This document shows, piece after piece, positions 45,828 to 55,034 of a DNA stretch of 64,000 bases; the first letter of the stretch is position 1, and each line of letters begins with the position of its first letter. Position numbers and translations under genes: made by a program. The stretch lies in the NCBI RefSeq assembly GCF_001877035.1, contig NZ_CP015756.1, positions 3,835,001 to 3,899,000 of the forward strand, read 5' to 3'. The notes under the pieces were generated by a model. The model made no database searches. It had not been told where the DNA came from and saw nothing but the letters and a program-made list of their open reading frames with translations. The stretch is from Clostridium estertheticum subsp. estertheticum. Its GTDB lineage: Bacteria > Bacillota > Clostridia > Clostridiales > Clostridiaceae.

Positions 45828-45860
45828 GTAAATATTTACACAACTATTTTCAATTTTCGC

Positions 45861-45889
45861 TTTACAATGTTAACGTGATAAAGTAAAAT
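45861..45889 (+). promoter_or_regulatory. Promoter of the amino-acid ABC operon
   Basis: TTTACA (45861-45866), 17-bp spacer, TAAAAT (45884-45889), 34 bp before the coding start. It is divergent to the rib promoter about 34 bp away. Confidence 0.6.
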
Positions 45890-45922
45890 GATATTAATAG
45901 GAATCATAAAGGAGTGTTCAAA

Positions 45923-46723
45923 ATGAAAATTAAATTTAAATTATTAACGATGGCAATACTTTCAACTGTTATTTTAACTGCTTGTGGAAACACCCCTACG
46001 ACTGATAATTCACTTACAGATATAAAAGCTAAAAAAGAACTAGTAGTTGGTCTTGATGATAATTTCCCACCAATGGGGTTTAGAGATAAAAGTGGTCAAA
46101 TAGTAGGTTTTGATATTGACATGGCAAAAGAAGTCGGCAAACGAATGGGTGTTAAAGTTACCTTTAAACCTGTAGAATGGGACGGCATTATATTGAGTTT
46201 AAACAATAAAGATATTGATCTTATATGGAATGGATTAACCATAACAGATAAAAGAAAAGAGCAAATTGCTTTTTCTAAAGTATATGTTCAAAACAAACAA
46301 ATAATTATTGTAAATAACAAATCAACGATATCCAAAAAAAATGCTTTGACTGATAAAACTGTAGGATTACAACTTGGAAGTAGCAGTGAAACCGCTCTTG
46401 CTAAGGATGTTGCACTTTCTAAATCAGTAAAAGAAATTAAAAAATATTCAAACAATACAGAGGCACTACTCGATTTAAACGCTGGGCGTATCGATGCTGT
46501 TGTAGTAGATGAGGTAGTTGGAAGATACTATGTTAGCAAAAAAACTGGCATGTATAAAGTGCTTAATGAAAATCTAGGCGTGGAAGATTATGGAGTAGGT
46601 ATCAGGAAAAATGATACAGCCCTTACTACAGAAATAAATAAACAACTAGAGGCAATAAAGAAAGATGGAACTTCCAATACTATTTCAAAAAAATGGTTTG
46701 GTAAAGACATTATTTATAAATAG
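45923..46723 (+). CDS. Polar amino-acid ABC transporter substrate-binding lipoprotein
   Basis: 266 residues. Lipoprotein signal with lipobox L-T-A-C (ILSTVILTAC). The SBP_bac_3 fold shows LVVGLDDNFPPMGFRDKSGQIVGFDIDMAKEVG and the DLIWNGLTITDKRKE ligand loop. It binds a polar amino acid (cystine, glutamine or arginine class; not resolved). The ATG at 45923 has GGAG 8 nt upstream. It is followed by a stem-loop and then the permease gene. Confidence 0.92.
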   Translation: MKIKFKLLTMAILSTVILTACGNTPTTDNSLTDIKAKKELVVGLDDNFPPMGFRDKSGQIVGFDIDMAKEVGKRMGVKVTFKPVEWDGIILSLNNKDIDLIWNGLTITDKRKEQIAFSKVYVQNKQIIIVNNKSTISKKNALTDKTVGLQLGSSSETALAKDVALSKSVKEIKKYSNNTEALLDLNAGRIDAVVVDEVVGRYYVSKKTGMYKVLNENLGVEDYGVGIRKNDTALTTEINKQLEAIKKDGTSNTISKKWFGKDIIYK

Positions 46724-46732
46724 TAAATTACT

Positions 46733-46764
46733 ACTCAAGCATTCTTTCTTTAGGATGCTTGAGT
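46733..46764 (+). other. Intergenic stem-loop between binding-protein and permease genes
   Basis: ACTCAAGCAT (46733-46742) and ATGCTTGAGT (46755-46764) form a perfect 10-bp stem. Such hairpins commonly stabilise the upstream binding-protein mRNA or partially terminate, giving excess binding protein. Confidence 0.65.
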
Positions 46765-46804
46765 TACTAACAATAATATTGATTATTTTAAAGGAGTGTT
46801 ATAT

Positions 46805-47446
46805 TTGGCTAATTATATAGACATTACATCTTATATTCTAAAAGGGGGTCTCCTTACAATTGAGGTATATGTTGCAACAATAATATTTTCTATACCTCTT
46901 GGAATACTAGGTGCATTAATTAAAGTTTCAAGTTTAAAAGTACTTAACAAAGCCGTGGACATCTACACTTGGTTATTTAGGGGAACCCCATTACTTCTTC
47001 AACTTTTTTTCACATATTTTGGACTACCCATTATCGGAATAAAACTTTCTCCTTTTGTTGCAGCCGCTCTTACTTTTTCTTTGAATTACGGAGCTTATTT
47101 TACTGAAATATTTAGATCCGGCATTCAATCTATAGATAAAGGACAATATGAGGCTGCAAAAGTATTAGGCATGAGTTATAGACAAACTATGACAAAAATA
47201 ATACTGCCTCAAGCTTTTAAACGAATAATTCCACCTATGTGTAACGAGGGAATTACTCTAATAAAAGATACAGCTTTACTCGCTGCAATCGGACTTCAAG
47301 ATATACTAAGAGCTGCTAGAGAAATTGTAACTCGCGATTTTACAATTACCCCTTTTATTATTGCCGCAATAATATATTTAATATTTACTTCTGTAGTTGT
47401 AATGGCTTTTAAAAAGCTTGAAAAAAAATATTCAGTTTACGAATAA
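46805..47446 (+). CDS. Amino-acid ABC transporter permease
   Basis: 213 residues, HisM/GlnP family, about five membrane helices. The conserved GTPLLLQLFFTYFGLP segment and the EAA loop AAKVLGMSYRQTMTKIILPQAFKRIIPP are visible. It forms a homodimer for the importer. The TTG at 46805 is chosen, 8 nt after GGAG; an earlier in-frame GTG overlaps the site. It is followed by the ATPase gene after 33 bp. Confidence 0.92.
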   Translation: MANYIDITSYILKGGLLTIEVYVATIIFSIPLGILGALIKVSSLKVLNKAVDIYTWLFRGTPLLLQLFFTYFGLPIIGIKLSPFVAAALTFSLNYGAYFTEIFRSGIQSIDKGQYEAAKVLGMSYRQTMTKIILPQAFKRIIPPMCNEGITLIKDTALLAAIGLQDILRAAREIVTRDFTITPFIIAAIIYLIFTSVVVMAFKKLEKKYSVYE

Positions 47447-47479
47447 AAAAGCCCGCTACATATAAAGGATGGTGCTAAT

Positions 47480-48220
47480 ATGGATTTTCTTAAGATATCT
47501 AATATAAATAAAAGTTACGGTGAAAACCAGGTTTTAAAGAATGTATCCCTAACTCTAAAAAAAGGCGAGGTAATATCAATTATCGGCCCCTCTGGTTCTG
47601 GAAAAAGTACACTACTTAGATGCATAAGCTCCCTTGAACATATGGATAGTGGACTTATAGAATTCAATGGTGTTACTATTGCCAATGCTCAAGAGAAAAT
47701 TAATAATGTCGAAGTTATGAATGCTTATAAAAAAATAGGTATGGTATTTCAAAACTTTAATTTATTCCCTCACAAAACTGTGCTTGATAATATAATTGAG
47801 GCTCCTATTATAGTAAATCACATAGACAAAAAAGCTGCTATAGAAATCGCAAAAAAGCTACTTGTAAAAGTTGATTTATTGGATAAAATTGATGCTTATC
47901 CTTGCACCCTCTCTGGTGGTCAAAAACAGAGAATTGCTATCGCTAGGTGCCTTGCTATGAATCCTGATTTAATTCTATTTGATGAGCCAACCTCAGCATT
48001 AGATCCTAAACTTGTAAGCGAAGTATTAAAGGTAATACGGTCTCTTGCAATTGATAAAATCTCTCTAATAGTAGTTACTCATGAAATGCAGTTTGCTCGA
48101 GAAATATCAGATAAAATTATATTTATGGAAAATGGAGAGATATTAGAAAACTCCACTCCGGAAGTTTTATTTACTAATCCTAACAATGAGAGAATAAAAC
48201 ATTTTTTGAGTTTGTCATAA
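47480..48220 (+). CDS. Amino-acid ABC transporter ATP-binding protein
   Basis: 246 residues, GlnQ/ArtP type. Walker A GPSGSGKST near residue 37, Q-loop VFQNFNLFPH, signature LSGGQKQRIAIAR, Walker B LILFDEPTSALDP and switch His in VVTHEMQF are all intact. It powers uptake with the preceding permease and binding protein. Single-copy operon of three genes. A terminator follows. Confidence 0.96.
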   Translation: MDFLKISNINKSYGENQVLKNVSLTLKKGEVISIIGPSGSGKSTLLRCISSLEHMDSGLIEFNGVTIANAQEKINNVEVMNAYKKIGMVFQNFNLFPHKTVLDNIIEAPIIVNHIDKKAAIEIAKKLLVKVDLLDKIDAYPCTLSGGQKQRIAIARCLAMNPDLILFDEPTSALDPKLVSEVLKVIRSLAIDKISLIVVTHEMQFAREISDKIIFMENGEILENSTPEVLFTNPNNERIKHFLSLS

Positions 48221-48234
48221 AAAACCATATAAAG

Positions 48235-48278
48235 AAAACAGTAAGTAAGTTTAATTAATAATGCTTACTGTTTTTTTT
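48235..48278 (+). terminator. Terminator of the amino-acid ABC operon
   Basis: AAAACAGTAAG (48235-48245) pairs with CTTACTGTTTT, then a run of T. Confidence 0.85.
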
Positions 48279-48548
48279 CGCTAAAAATATATGGTTATAA
48301 CTTTAAATTCCCGGGAAATATCCTTTTTTCATTATTATTTTACAAATTCAAAATAAAATGTCACACCTATTTTTTAGTATCAATTAATTATAAAGTAAGA
48401 TATTTAAAATTGTAAAAATTAACTAAAAATCATATTGATTTTGTGAACAAGTGGTGATATAGTTATTTTATATAAATATAAAACATTTTATATTTATATA
48501 TACTTATTAATCTTGATACAATTATATAATAAAAGTAGGGGGTTTTAA

Positions 48549-50444
48549 ATGAAATGTAAACGGTTTAAAAAATTGATATCCTGCGTTATGACAATGACCA
48601 TAATGGCCACCATGCTAACTTCACCAAGCGATGTTTTAGCGGCTGAGACAAATAATATAGGGACATTAAAAGAAGCTAAAACCAGGGTGTCTGTCCATGA
48701 TCCTTCTATTGTAAAAGATGGCAACAAATATTATGTTTTCGGTTCTCATATCGAGGCAGCAAAATCAACAGATTTAAAAAATTGGACTAAATTCACTAAT
48801 AGCTACACTACTCCTAGTAATGTATTATTTGGAGATTTATCAAAAAATTTAGCTGGTTCTTTTGCTTGGGCTGGTGAAAACGATGGTGACTGTTTAGGAG
48901 GACATTCCGTATGGGCTCCATTTGTTTTCAAAAACGAAAACTATGTAAACAGCAATGGAACAAAAGGCGCGTATATGATGTATTATTGCACATCTTCTAC
49001 GTATAAGCGTTCAGCTATAGGATATGCTGTATCCCAAAAGATTGAAGGGCCATATACTTATGTTGATACCATTATGTATTCTGGATTTACTAAAAAAACT
49101 GCCCATGATACTAATAGTGTAATTGATACAAAATATACTAATACAAATATTAAAAAACTCATAAATAATGGCAAATTAGCAGGTACTAGTCCTAATTGGT
49201 TTACAAGTGATGGATCCTACAATACTAGTAATTCTCCAAATGCAATAGATCCTGCTTTGTTTTATGATACTACTGGAAAACTTCATATGGTATACGGCTC
49301 TTGGTCTGGTGGAATTTTTGAACTTGATATGGACGACACCACCGGTAAGGCAATTTATCCTGGTAAAGAAGGAACTTCCTTAGTCGGAAACACTATTGAC
49401 AGATATTTTGGAACAAAAATAGCTGGTGGCTATACAGATTCAGGTGAAGGGCCATTTGTTGTATATGATAATAGTACAGGATATTATTATTTATATGTAA
49501 CTTATGCAGGTTTAAGTGCAACAGGTGGTTATAATATAAGAATGTTTAGATCAAAAAATCCAGACGGTCCTTTTGTAGATGCCGCAGGAAATAATGCTGC
49601 ATTAAAGAGTCAAATAGATAATTCCTCAGTTGGAATTAAACTTATGGGCAATTACAAATTTAGTTGTTTAGATGTTGGCTACAGATCTTGTGGTCATAAT
49701 TCTTCATTCATTGATTCAGATAACCAGATGTACCTTGTTTATCACACAAGGTTCGATAATGGTACAGAAGACCATGAAGTAAGAGTACATCAAATGTTCA
49801 AAAATGAAGATGGATGGCCTATAGAAGCACCTTATGAATATAATGGTGATGTTATTTCTAAAAATGGGTATTCAATGAATGAAATGTCTGGTACTTATGA
49901 ATTTATTAATCATGGTACTTCTAATAGTGGGGCTTCAATGCTCAGTACATTATCAGTAAATTTAAAAAATAATAATACTATAACTGGTGATGTAACAGGA
50001 ACTTGGAGTAGTAATAATGGCTCATATTACATGAAGTTGATTATTGGTGGAGTAACTTATAAAGGGGTATTCTTTAAACAAAATGATGAATCTAAATCTA
50101 ACTCAAAGGTAATTACATTCAGCGCTATTGGTAGCAATAACCAATCTATTTGGGGTAGTAAGATGGAAACGGATAATCAAACAGTTAAGTATGAAGCTAG
50201 TCGTTTACAAGATAACATTCCAAGTAGCGCGAAAGTAGATATAACATTACCTAAAGCCGGTGTTTATGATACAAAAATCTCATGGACTTCAAGTACCCCT
50301 AGTGTTCTTGATAATAAAGGAAAAGTAAATGCGCTTGATAATGATGTAGATGTTACACTAATAGCCAAAATATCTAAAGGTAAATCCGTAATTACTAAAG
50401 AATTTAAAGTGAAGGTAAAGGGAGAATTAATGAGCTTAATGTGA
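48549..50444 (+). CDS. Secreted glycoside hydrolase family 43 (arabinanase-like), C-terminally truncated
   Basis: 631 residues. A signal peptide ends near residue 31-32 (DVLAA). The GH43 five-bladed propeller shows HDPSIVKDG (D51 likely base), AIDPALFYD with VYGSWSGGIFELDM, the GEGPFVVYD acid and CGHNSSF. It is followed by an Ig-like aBig_2 domain (~540-625). It probably attacks arabinan or arabinoxylan outside the cell. The frame stops at LMSLM, but sequence in another frame continues INELNVTPIYKYDFN, so the end is likely frameshifted. AGGGGG precedes ATG. A cre-like box overlaps the start. Confidence 0.9.
   Translation: MKCKRFKKLISCVMTMTIMATMLTSPSDVLAAETNNIGTLKEAKTRVSVHDPSIVKDGNKYYVFGSHIEAAKSTDLKNWTKFTNSYTTPSNVLFGDLSKNLAGSFAWAGENDGDCLGGHSVWAPFVFKNENYVNSNGTKGAYMMYYCTSSTYKRSAIGYAVSQKIEGPYTYVDTIMYSGFTKKTAHDTNSVIDTKYTNTNIKKLINNGKLAGTSPNWFTSDGSYNTSNSPNAIDPALFYDTTGKLHMVYGSWSGGIFELDMDDTTGKAIYPGKEGTSLVGNTIDRYFGTKIAGGYTDSGEGPFVVYDNSTGYYYLYVTYAGLSATGGYNIRMFRSKNPDGPFVDAAGNNAALKSQIDNSSVGIKLMGNYKFSCLDVGYRSCGHNSSFIDSDNQMYLVYHTRFDNGTEDHEVRVHQMFKNEDGWPIEAPYEYNGDVISKNGYSMNEMSGTYEFINHGTSNSGASMLSTLSVNLKNNNTITGDVTGTWSSNNGSYYMKLIIGGVTYKGVFFKQNDESKSNSKVITFSAIGSNNQSIWGSKMETDNQTVKYEASRLQDNIPSSAKVDITLPKAGVYDTKISWTSSTPSVLDNKGKVNALDNDVDVTLIAKISKGKSVITKEFKVKVKGELMSLM
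48554..48568 (+). promoter_or_regulatory. Weak cre-like (CcpA) box inside the GH43 start
   Basis: ATGTAAACGGTTTAA agrees with the catabolite-responsive consensus WTGNAANCGNWNNCW except at the second-last position. It sits just inside the coding start. Catabolite repression would fit an arabinanase gene, but the match is imperfect and lies in coding sequence. Confidence 0.3.
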
Positions 50445-50588
50445 CACCGATTTATAAATATGACTTTAATATATCAAAGCACTTTACTCTATGGAATCTG
50501 AAACAGCAACATCAGGAATAATAAGTAGTCTGCTTTCACTATTAATCATAAACCTTAGCTTTCTTAGTACTAGTTTGTAAATATAATT
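50445..50588 (+). pseudogene. Out-of-frame remnant of the GH43 C-terminal domain
   Basis: Directly after the GH43 stop, a different frame reads RINELNVTPIYKYDFN..., the usual wording where an aBig_2 domain passes into a Tyr-Asp-Phe-starting carbohydrate-binding or laminin-G-like domain. The frame then ends at TAA after HQE; further pieces jump frame again. This looks like decay of a longer enzyme. Confidence 0.5.
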
Positions 50589-50630
50589 CAACATATCCAC
50601 AGGTTACTATTTGGGCCCTTGGATATGTTG
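50589..50630 (+). terminator. Hairpin downstream of the GH43 gene
   Basis: CAACATATCC (50589-50598) and GGATATGTTG (50621-50630) form a 10-bp stem; the flank reads taacctccaaatttttt. Confidence 0.6.
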
Positions 50631-50649
50631 TAACCTCCAAATTTTTTTA

Positions 50650-51045
50650 TTACCTTGTAAATGCAGCTATGCACAAACATAGTTGACCTATACTTAAAAT
50701 CAAAAATTCAACCGTCGCCATATACCATTCCCCAAGAACTATCACTTGAGTAATAATGCTCATAAATAACAATACACCCATAATAACAGAGACTACCCAG
50801 AACTTACTATTCCCTTTTCTAAAACTTAAGATAGCTGATATAATATTTCCAAGTCCAAATAATACTATTGTTATAATACCAGGGACGATCCAATTATCAA
50901 AAGGAACTTTAGGTAACCATTCTTTTGGATACTTGGTAAACATTCCACCCCTTGAACTTATCATCATTCCTCCAATATAAATAGCACTTAATGCTAAAAC
51001 TAGGTCATAAAAACCTAGCAGATTTATTTTTATTTTTTCTTTCAT
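50650..51045 (-). CDS. Four-helix membrane protein, hypothetical (131 aa)
   Basis: 131 residues with four predicted membrane helices (LLGFYDLVLALSAIYIGGMM, WIVPGIITIVLFGLGNIISAI, VVSVIMGVLLFMSIITQVIV, FLILSIGQLCLCIAAF). I do not recognise a named family. ATG follows GGAGG. It lies 53 bp downstream of a DUF4173 gene, on the same strand, and may form a pair with it. Confidence 0.7.
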   Translation of the reverse strand: MKEKIKINLLGFYDLVLALSAIYIGGMMISSRGGMFTKYPKEWLPKVPFDNWIVPGIITIVLFGLGNIISAILSFRKGNSKFWVVSVIMGVLLFMSIITQVIVLGEWYMATVEFLILSIGQLCLCIAAFTR

Positions 51046-51098
51046 TGTATATTTCCTCCCCTAAAATAATAACCTATATAAAATCGCAATAATAAAAT

Positions 51099-52610
51099 TC
51101 ATTTATTTATACTCTTTCTAGCCTTAAATTTAGAATAATTAAATTCATACCAAGAGCGCTTCTGTGATAAATCCTTCTGAACATTTTTTAAATAATTATT
51201 AACTTCATTGGCTAGCTTAATATTAGGATCATTTTTAAGTCTTACTATTTCTGGAATAGCGTCATAGGATAAATTTTCCAAATAAAGAACATCTATCTTC
51301 TGAGTTTTATAATATATATCTATATTCTTTCCAGCAATAATTTTATCCACATTTACAAAGTTTAATAAGACATACATAATTAAAACAACTACTATTAAAA
51401 CCTTATTTAGTTTCATTTTTCTATTCCAAATACCAATAAGTGCTACTATAAATAGCATAAACAGCATAAGCATAAATATATGCACAAAAATCCTTAAATA
51501 TGTGAATCCATAAATTTGTTCATATAAAGACATCTTGAAATGAGCTGAAAATAACATATTAACTGTAAAGCCCACAAGTAAAGTTAATAATACATTAGAT
51601 ATTATATTTGTAACCTTGTTATATATTTTGATATATTTCATACTGCAGAGTAATATTGTAAAATTAATTATCGTAACAATAAAAAGCTCAAAGAATCCTT
51701 TTCTTGCATACTGTGAATATGTGAATTTAAGTGGAAGAAAGTTACTAGCCCCACCGTAAAGATATGTAAACTGGACTATTGAAAATAAAAGGTACACTAT
51801 ATTTATCATAAATATAATTGTTAATACAGTGACTGGCTCCCATAAAACATTTTTTTTAATAGCTGCTTCCTCTTCGTAATTATATTTAAAACTCCATATA
51901 TATGAAAATATAATAAAGAAAACAATAATAACAACTAACAAATGATTTATAATTTTCCATACTTTTATATTCTCAAATACACTTGAAATATTTATTATAT
52001 AATTCTTGAATACCATATCTGCTGACGTTAATAATATTAAAATAACAATTAATAATGGTATGGAAATAATCAGTCCTCTTAAAATATTTCTGTTCATAGA
52101 TCTTTTTTCTGCATTTTTCACATTTATACTTCGTTTAACAAATATAAAAGGTTTTAAAGCATTTTCTGGAATAGCTTTAATTACTCTGCTTAGTGATTTT
52201 AATATTATCCCTTTAGAATCCCATTTTATATTATCATACCTAATTAATATAGTACTTAGAGTCATAAGTACCAATATCATAATTGCATTAAAACAGTTTA
52301 AAATATTATTTGAATGAATAGCATAATTTAATGTAAGTAGTAATGTAGGAACAATTATATTTAAACCAATATTTTTTTCAAAGAAAACCTTCTCCCTAAT
52401 ACTCCATAAGAAAAAGCACATAAACATAATATAAAAAATAGGAATCGAGATACCTATTTGTTTATTAGTAAAAAAAACATCATAAATAATTGCTAAAATA
52501 ATTGTTATACCTATAGTATATTTTTTTTCATTTAGGCTAATTTTCGAATCTATAATTATAATTTCTTGCATTTGTTTTTCCTTTGATACTTTGATATATT
52601 TACTCTCCAT
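51099..52610 (-). CDS. DUF4173 domain membrane protein
   Basis: 503 residues, with about 11 hydrophobic helices and a C-terminal soluble part (VLYLENLSYDAIPEIVRLKNDPNI). The central NRNILRGLIISIPLLIVILILLTSADMVFKNYI segment and overall layout fit DUF4173 (PF13687), a family of unknown function often beside two-component or spore-related genes. The start at 52610 uses GGAGG upstream; a longer frame to 52652 overlaps the site. Role unknown. Confidence 0.82.
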   Translation of the reverse strand: MESKYIKVSKEKQMQEIIIIDSKISLNEKKYTIGITIILAIIYDVFFTNKQIGISIPIFYIMFMCFFLWSIREKVFFEKNIGLNIIVPTLLLTLNYAIHSNNILNCFNAIMILVLMTLSTILIRYDNIKWDSKGIILKSLSRVIKAIPENALKPFIFVKRSINVKNAEKRSMNRNILRGLIISIPLLIVILILLTSADMVFKNYIINISSVFENIKVWKIINHLLVVIIVFFIIFSYIWSFKYNYEEEAAIKKNVLWEPVTVLTIIFMINIVYLLFSIVQFTYLYGGASNFLPLKFTYSQYARKGFFELFIVTIINFTILLCSMKYIKIYNKVTNIISNVLLTLLVGFTVNMLFSAHFKMSLYEQIYGFTYLRIFVHIFMLMLFMLFIVALIGIWNRKMKLNKVLIVVVLIMYVLLNFVNVDKIIAGKNIDIYYKTQKIDVLYLENLSYDAIPEIVRLKNDPNIKLANEVNNYLKNVQKDLSQKRSWYEFNYSKFKARKSINK

Positions 52611-52981
52611 TTTCAACCTACCTCCATAATTTAGTATTATTGTTAATAACACATTAATATAATATATCTTATATATATTATATTTTTTACAATTTCAATC
52701 ATACTACTATATTAATCATTAATCAATACATTTTTATTGTTATTCGATAAAATTATATTGAATAACATTGTTTGTTAAATTCACAATTATACAATATAAA
52801 TAATGTTTTATAATTATATTAACAACCAATATAAGTGTATCTTTTAATTGTTGATTTTGATATAATGTTAATTGATACTTATGAATTTTGATAATTTTAT
52901 ATGTTTTATGTAATATATATTAATTAAATATTTCTAATAAAATAAATTTTCAGTATAACATAGAGAGGATGATTAAATTAA
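52611..52981. other. AT-rich divergent intergenic region
   Basis: Over 370 bp, extremely AT-rich. TGTTATTC (52738-52745) and GAATAACA (52760-52767) form an 8-bp inverted repeat of operator or hairpin size. TATAAT-like boxes exist (GATATAATG near 52859) but no strong -35 was seen. No gene found. Confidence 0.4.
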
Positions 52982-53566
52982 ATGCTTTATTATTTAGTGA
53001 ATTCTATGAATTTGGGATTGAATCAATTTTTTATTATTATTTCAAAATCTTCAGACCCTACTTTCCAGGTTTTTATAAGCGCATTGGTTTTTATTGTACT
53101 ATATCTTTACAATAATAAACTTGAAGCCATTTGTTGTGTATTTAATATTGGAGTTACTGGTTTTACCAACTTAGTGCTTAAAAACATAATAAAAAGACCT
53201 AGGCCCATTGGAATACAATTAATTGAAGCTCATGGCTATAGTTTTCCTAGCGGGCATTCCTCTATTTCTACAGCTATAGGTATTGTTTTTATTTACTTTA
53301 TAATTAAACGAATGAAAAATAAAAAAATTGCATATTTAATTAGTGGTTTTTTACTTATATATTTAATTCTTGTTGGAATTAGCAGAGTTTATGTTGGTGA
53401 TCATTATCCAACAGATGTTCTTGGAGGATGGGTTATTGCCATAATATGGTCATATATTTCTATTGCTGCTTATAATTTTTGTATGAAAAAAGGTGTAAAT
53501 AATTATTTAGATAAACATTTTACTTTTAAACTTAAAATGTTTAAAAATAAATCAATGTTTATGTAA
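52982..53566 (+). CDS. PAP2 superfamily membrane phosphatase
   Basis: 194 residues with about five to six membrane helices. The PAP2 triad motifs are intact: KRPRPIGIQ (KX6RP-type), SFPSGHSS (PSGH) and SRVYVGDHYPTDVLGGW (SRX5HX3D). It may recycle undecaprenyl pyrophosphate (BcrC/PgpB-like) or act on phosphatidic-type lipids. The ATG follows an in-frame TAA immediately; the likely GAGAGG site is 13 nt upstream, which is rather far. Confidence 0.9.
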   Translation: MLYYLVNSMNLGLNQFFIIISKSSDPTFQVFISALVFIVLYLYNNKLEAICCVFNIGVTGFTNLVLKNIIKRPRPIGIQLIEAHGYSFPSGHSSISTAIGIVFIYFIIKRMKNKKIAYLISGFLLIYLILVGISRVYVGDHYPTDVLGGWVIAIIWSYISIAAYNFCMKKGVNNYLDKHFTFKLKMFKNKSMFM

Positions 53567-53576
53567 ATATAAACTA

Positions 53577-53619
53577 AAATAAGCTAACAAAATGATAAAT
53601 CATTTTGTTAGCTTATTTT
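53577..53619 (+). terminator. Terminator of the PAP2 gene
   Basis: AAATAAGCTAACAAAATGA pairs with TCATTTTGTTAGCTTATTT over a short loop, then TTTTC. Confidence 0.88.
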
Positions 53620-53653
53620 TCGTTAGAACATCTTTAAATTTTTATACCATTAA

Positions 53654-53746
53654 TCATTTAACTGTATTTCCCTTTTGATTCTTTTTCTGAGTTTTGTCTT
53701 TTGTATCTTTTGAACCTGATCTTTTTTCTGTACCTTTCTTAGCCAT
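53654..53746 (-). CDS. Small Lys/Thr/Ser-rich protein (30 aa), hypothetical
   Basis: ATG at 53746 follows AAAGGATGATTAAT and opens a 30-residue peptide, MAKKGTEKRSGSKDTKDKTQ..., ending NTVK. It is very basic, with no hydrophobic residues, and probably disordered. It sits between the PAP2 terminator and thiI. A convincing site makes it plausible; a spore- or nucleic-acid-binding role is speculation. Confidence 0.5.
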   Translation of the reverse strand: MAKKGTEKRSGSKDTKDKTQKKNQKGNTVK

Positions 53747-53837
53747 ATTAATCATCCTTTCAAAATGTATTCCGTCTATTATTATTTACATAATATTTGA
53801 TTTAATACTTTTAATCTATTGATTAACATGAATAAAT

Positions 53838-54980
53838 TTATTTGTAAATTTCCATGTCAGCTATAGCCTTTTCAACAAGTTTATCAATATCTAAGACTGA
53901 TTCAGACTTAGTTATCTCAACTAATCTTGGTTTTGTTTTGGGATGTTTTGGAACAAAAATTGTGCAACAATCCTCATAAGGTAGAATTGAAGTTTCATAA
54001 GTATCTATTTTTCTTGATACCTCTATAATATCAATCTTATCCATAGCTACTAGCGGTCTAAACACTGGTCTATCAGCCACATCATCACTTACTACAAGCC
54101 CTTCCATAGTTTGACTAGCTACTTGCCCAATGCTTTCCCCTGTAGTTACTGAATTTATACCATATTTATCTGCAAGTGCACATGCAAGCCTCATCATAAA
54201 TCTTCTCATTATTATTGTTAATTCATCTTCTCTGCATTTATCTATAATTTCCATTTGAATTTCAGTAAAAGGAACTACATACAGCGTTAATTTTCCAGTA
54301 TATCCTTTTAAAATATTAGTTAATTGCTTTACCTTATCCTTTGCTCTCTCACTAGTATAGGGATGACTATGATAATAAACTGCATGCACTTCTACTCCAC
54401 GCCTTGCCATCATGTAACCTGCTACAGGCGAGTCTATACCTCCCGATAACATAAGCATAGTGCTACCATTCATTCCATAAGGTAATCCACACACGCCCTT
54501 TATTCGTTTTGAATAAATATATGCCATTTTTCTTATTTCAATATTTATAACACATTCTGGATTATGCACATCTACACTTACGTTTTCATTATTTTTTAAT
54601 ATGCAGCCCCCTACTTTTCTACTTACATCCATAGATCCTGGTTTAAAGCTTTTGTTTGCTCTATTAGTTTCTACTTTAAATGTTTTAGCTGGGCTACCTA
54701 CCATTTCTAAAACTGCTTGCTTTTCGATTTCTTCTAAGTTAGCTTCAACTTGCGTAACCTCACATACTTCCATTACTCCAAAAACATTTTTAACCTTGTT
54801 TATAATAGTATCTAGTTGCTCTGAGTATATAAACCATCTTCCTTGGTCTTCAACAAATTCGTATTCTAATCCTTTAATTACATTTTTTATATTATCTTTA
54901 AGTTTTTTTTCAAATTTACCTCTATTGAGCCCCTTTAAAAATATCTCCGGCGCAAATTTTACAAGTATTAATTTTCTCAT
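53838..54980 (-). CDS. thiI: tRNA 4-thiouridine synthase
   Basis: 380 residues. N-terminal ferredoxin-like/THUMP region (~1-165), the PP-loop SGGIDSPVAGYM near residue 180, and the C-terminal EDCCTIFVPKHPKTKP segment with the conserved Cys pair. The rhodanese domain found in E. coli is absent, as usual in Firmicutes. It sulfurates U8 of tRNA and may take part in thiamine sulfur transfer. It is downstream of an iscS-like gene, 54 bp away, its probable sulfur donor. Confidence 0.94.
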   Translation of the reverse strand: MRKLILVKFAPEIFLKGLNRGKFEKKLKDNIKNVIKGLEYEFVEDQGRWFIYSEQLDTIINKVKNVFGVMEVCEVTQVEANLEEIEKQAVLEMVGSPAKTFKVETNRANKSFKPGSMDVSRKVGGCILKNNENVSVDVHNPECVINIEIRKMAYIYSKRIKGVCGLPYGMNGSTMLMLSGGIDSPVAGYMMARRGVEVHAVYYHSHPYTSERAKDKVKQLTNILKGYTGKLTLYVVPFTEIQMEIIDKCREDELTIIMRRFMMRLACALADKYGINSVTTGESIGQVASQTMEGLVVSDDVADRPVFRPLVAMDKIDIIEVSRKIDTYETSILPYEDCCTIFVPKHPKTKPRLVEITKSESVLDIDKLVEKAIADMEIYK

Positions 54981-55034
54981 CTTTTGACACTCCTCGTTTC
55001 TTATAATTGTATTTTCATCTAATCCTTAGCTGAT

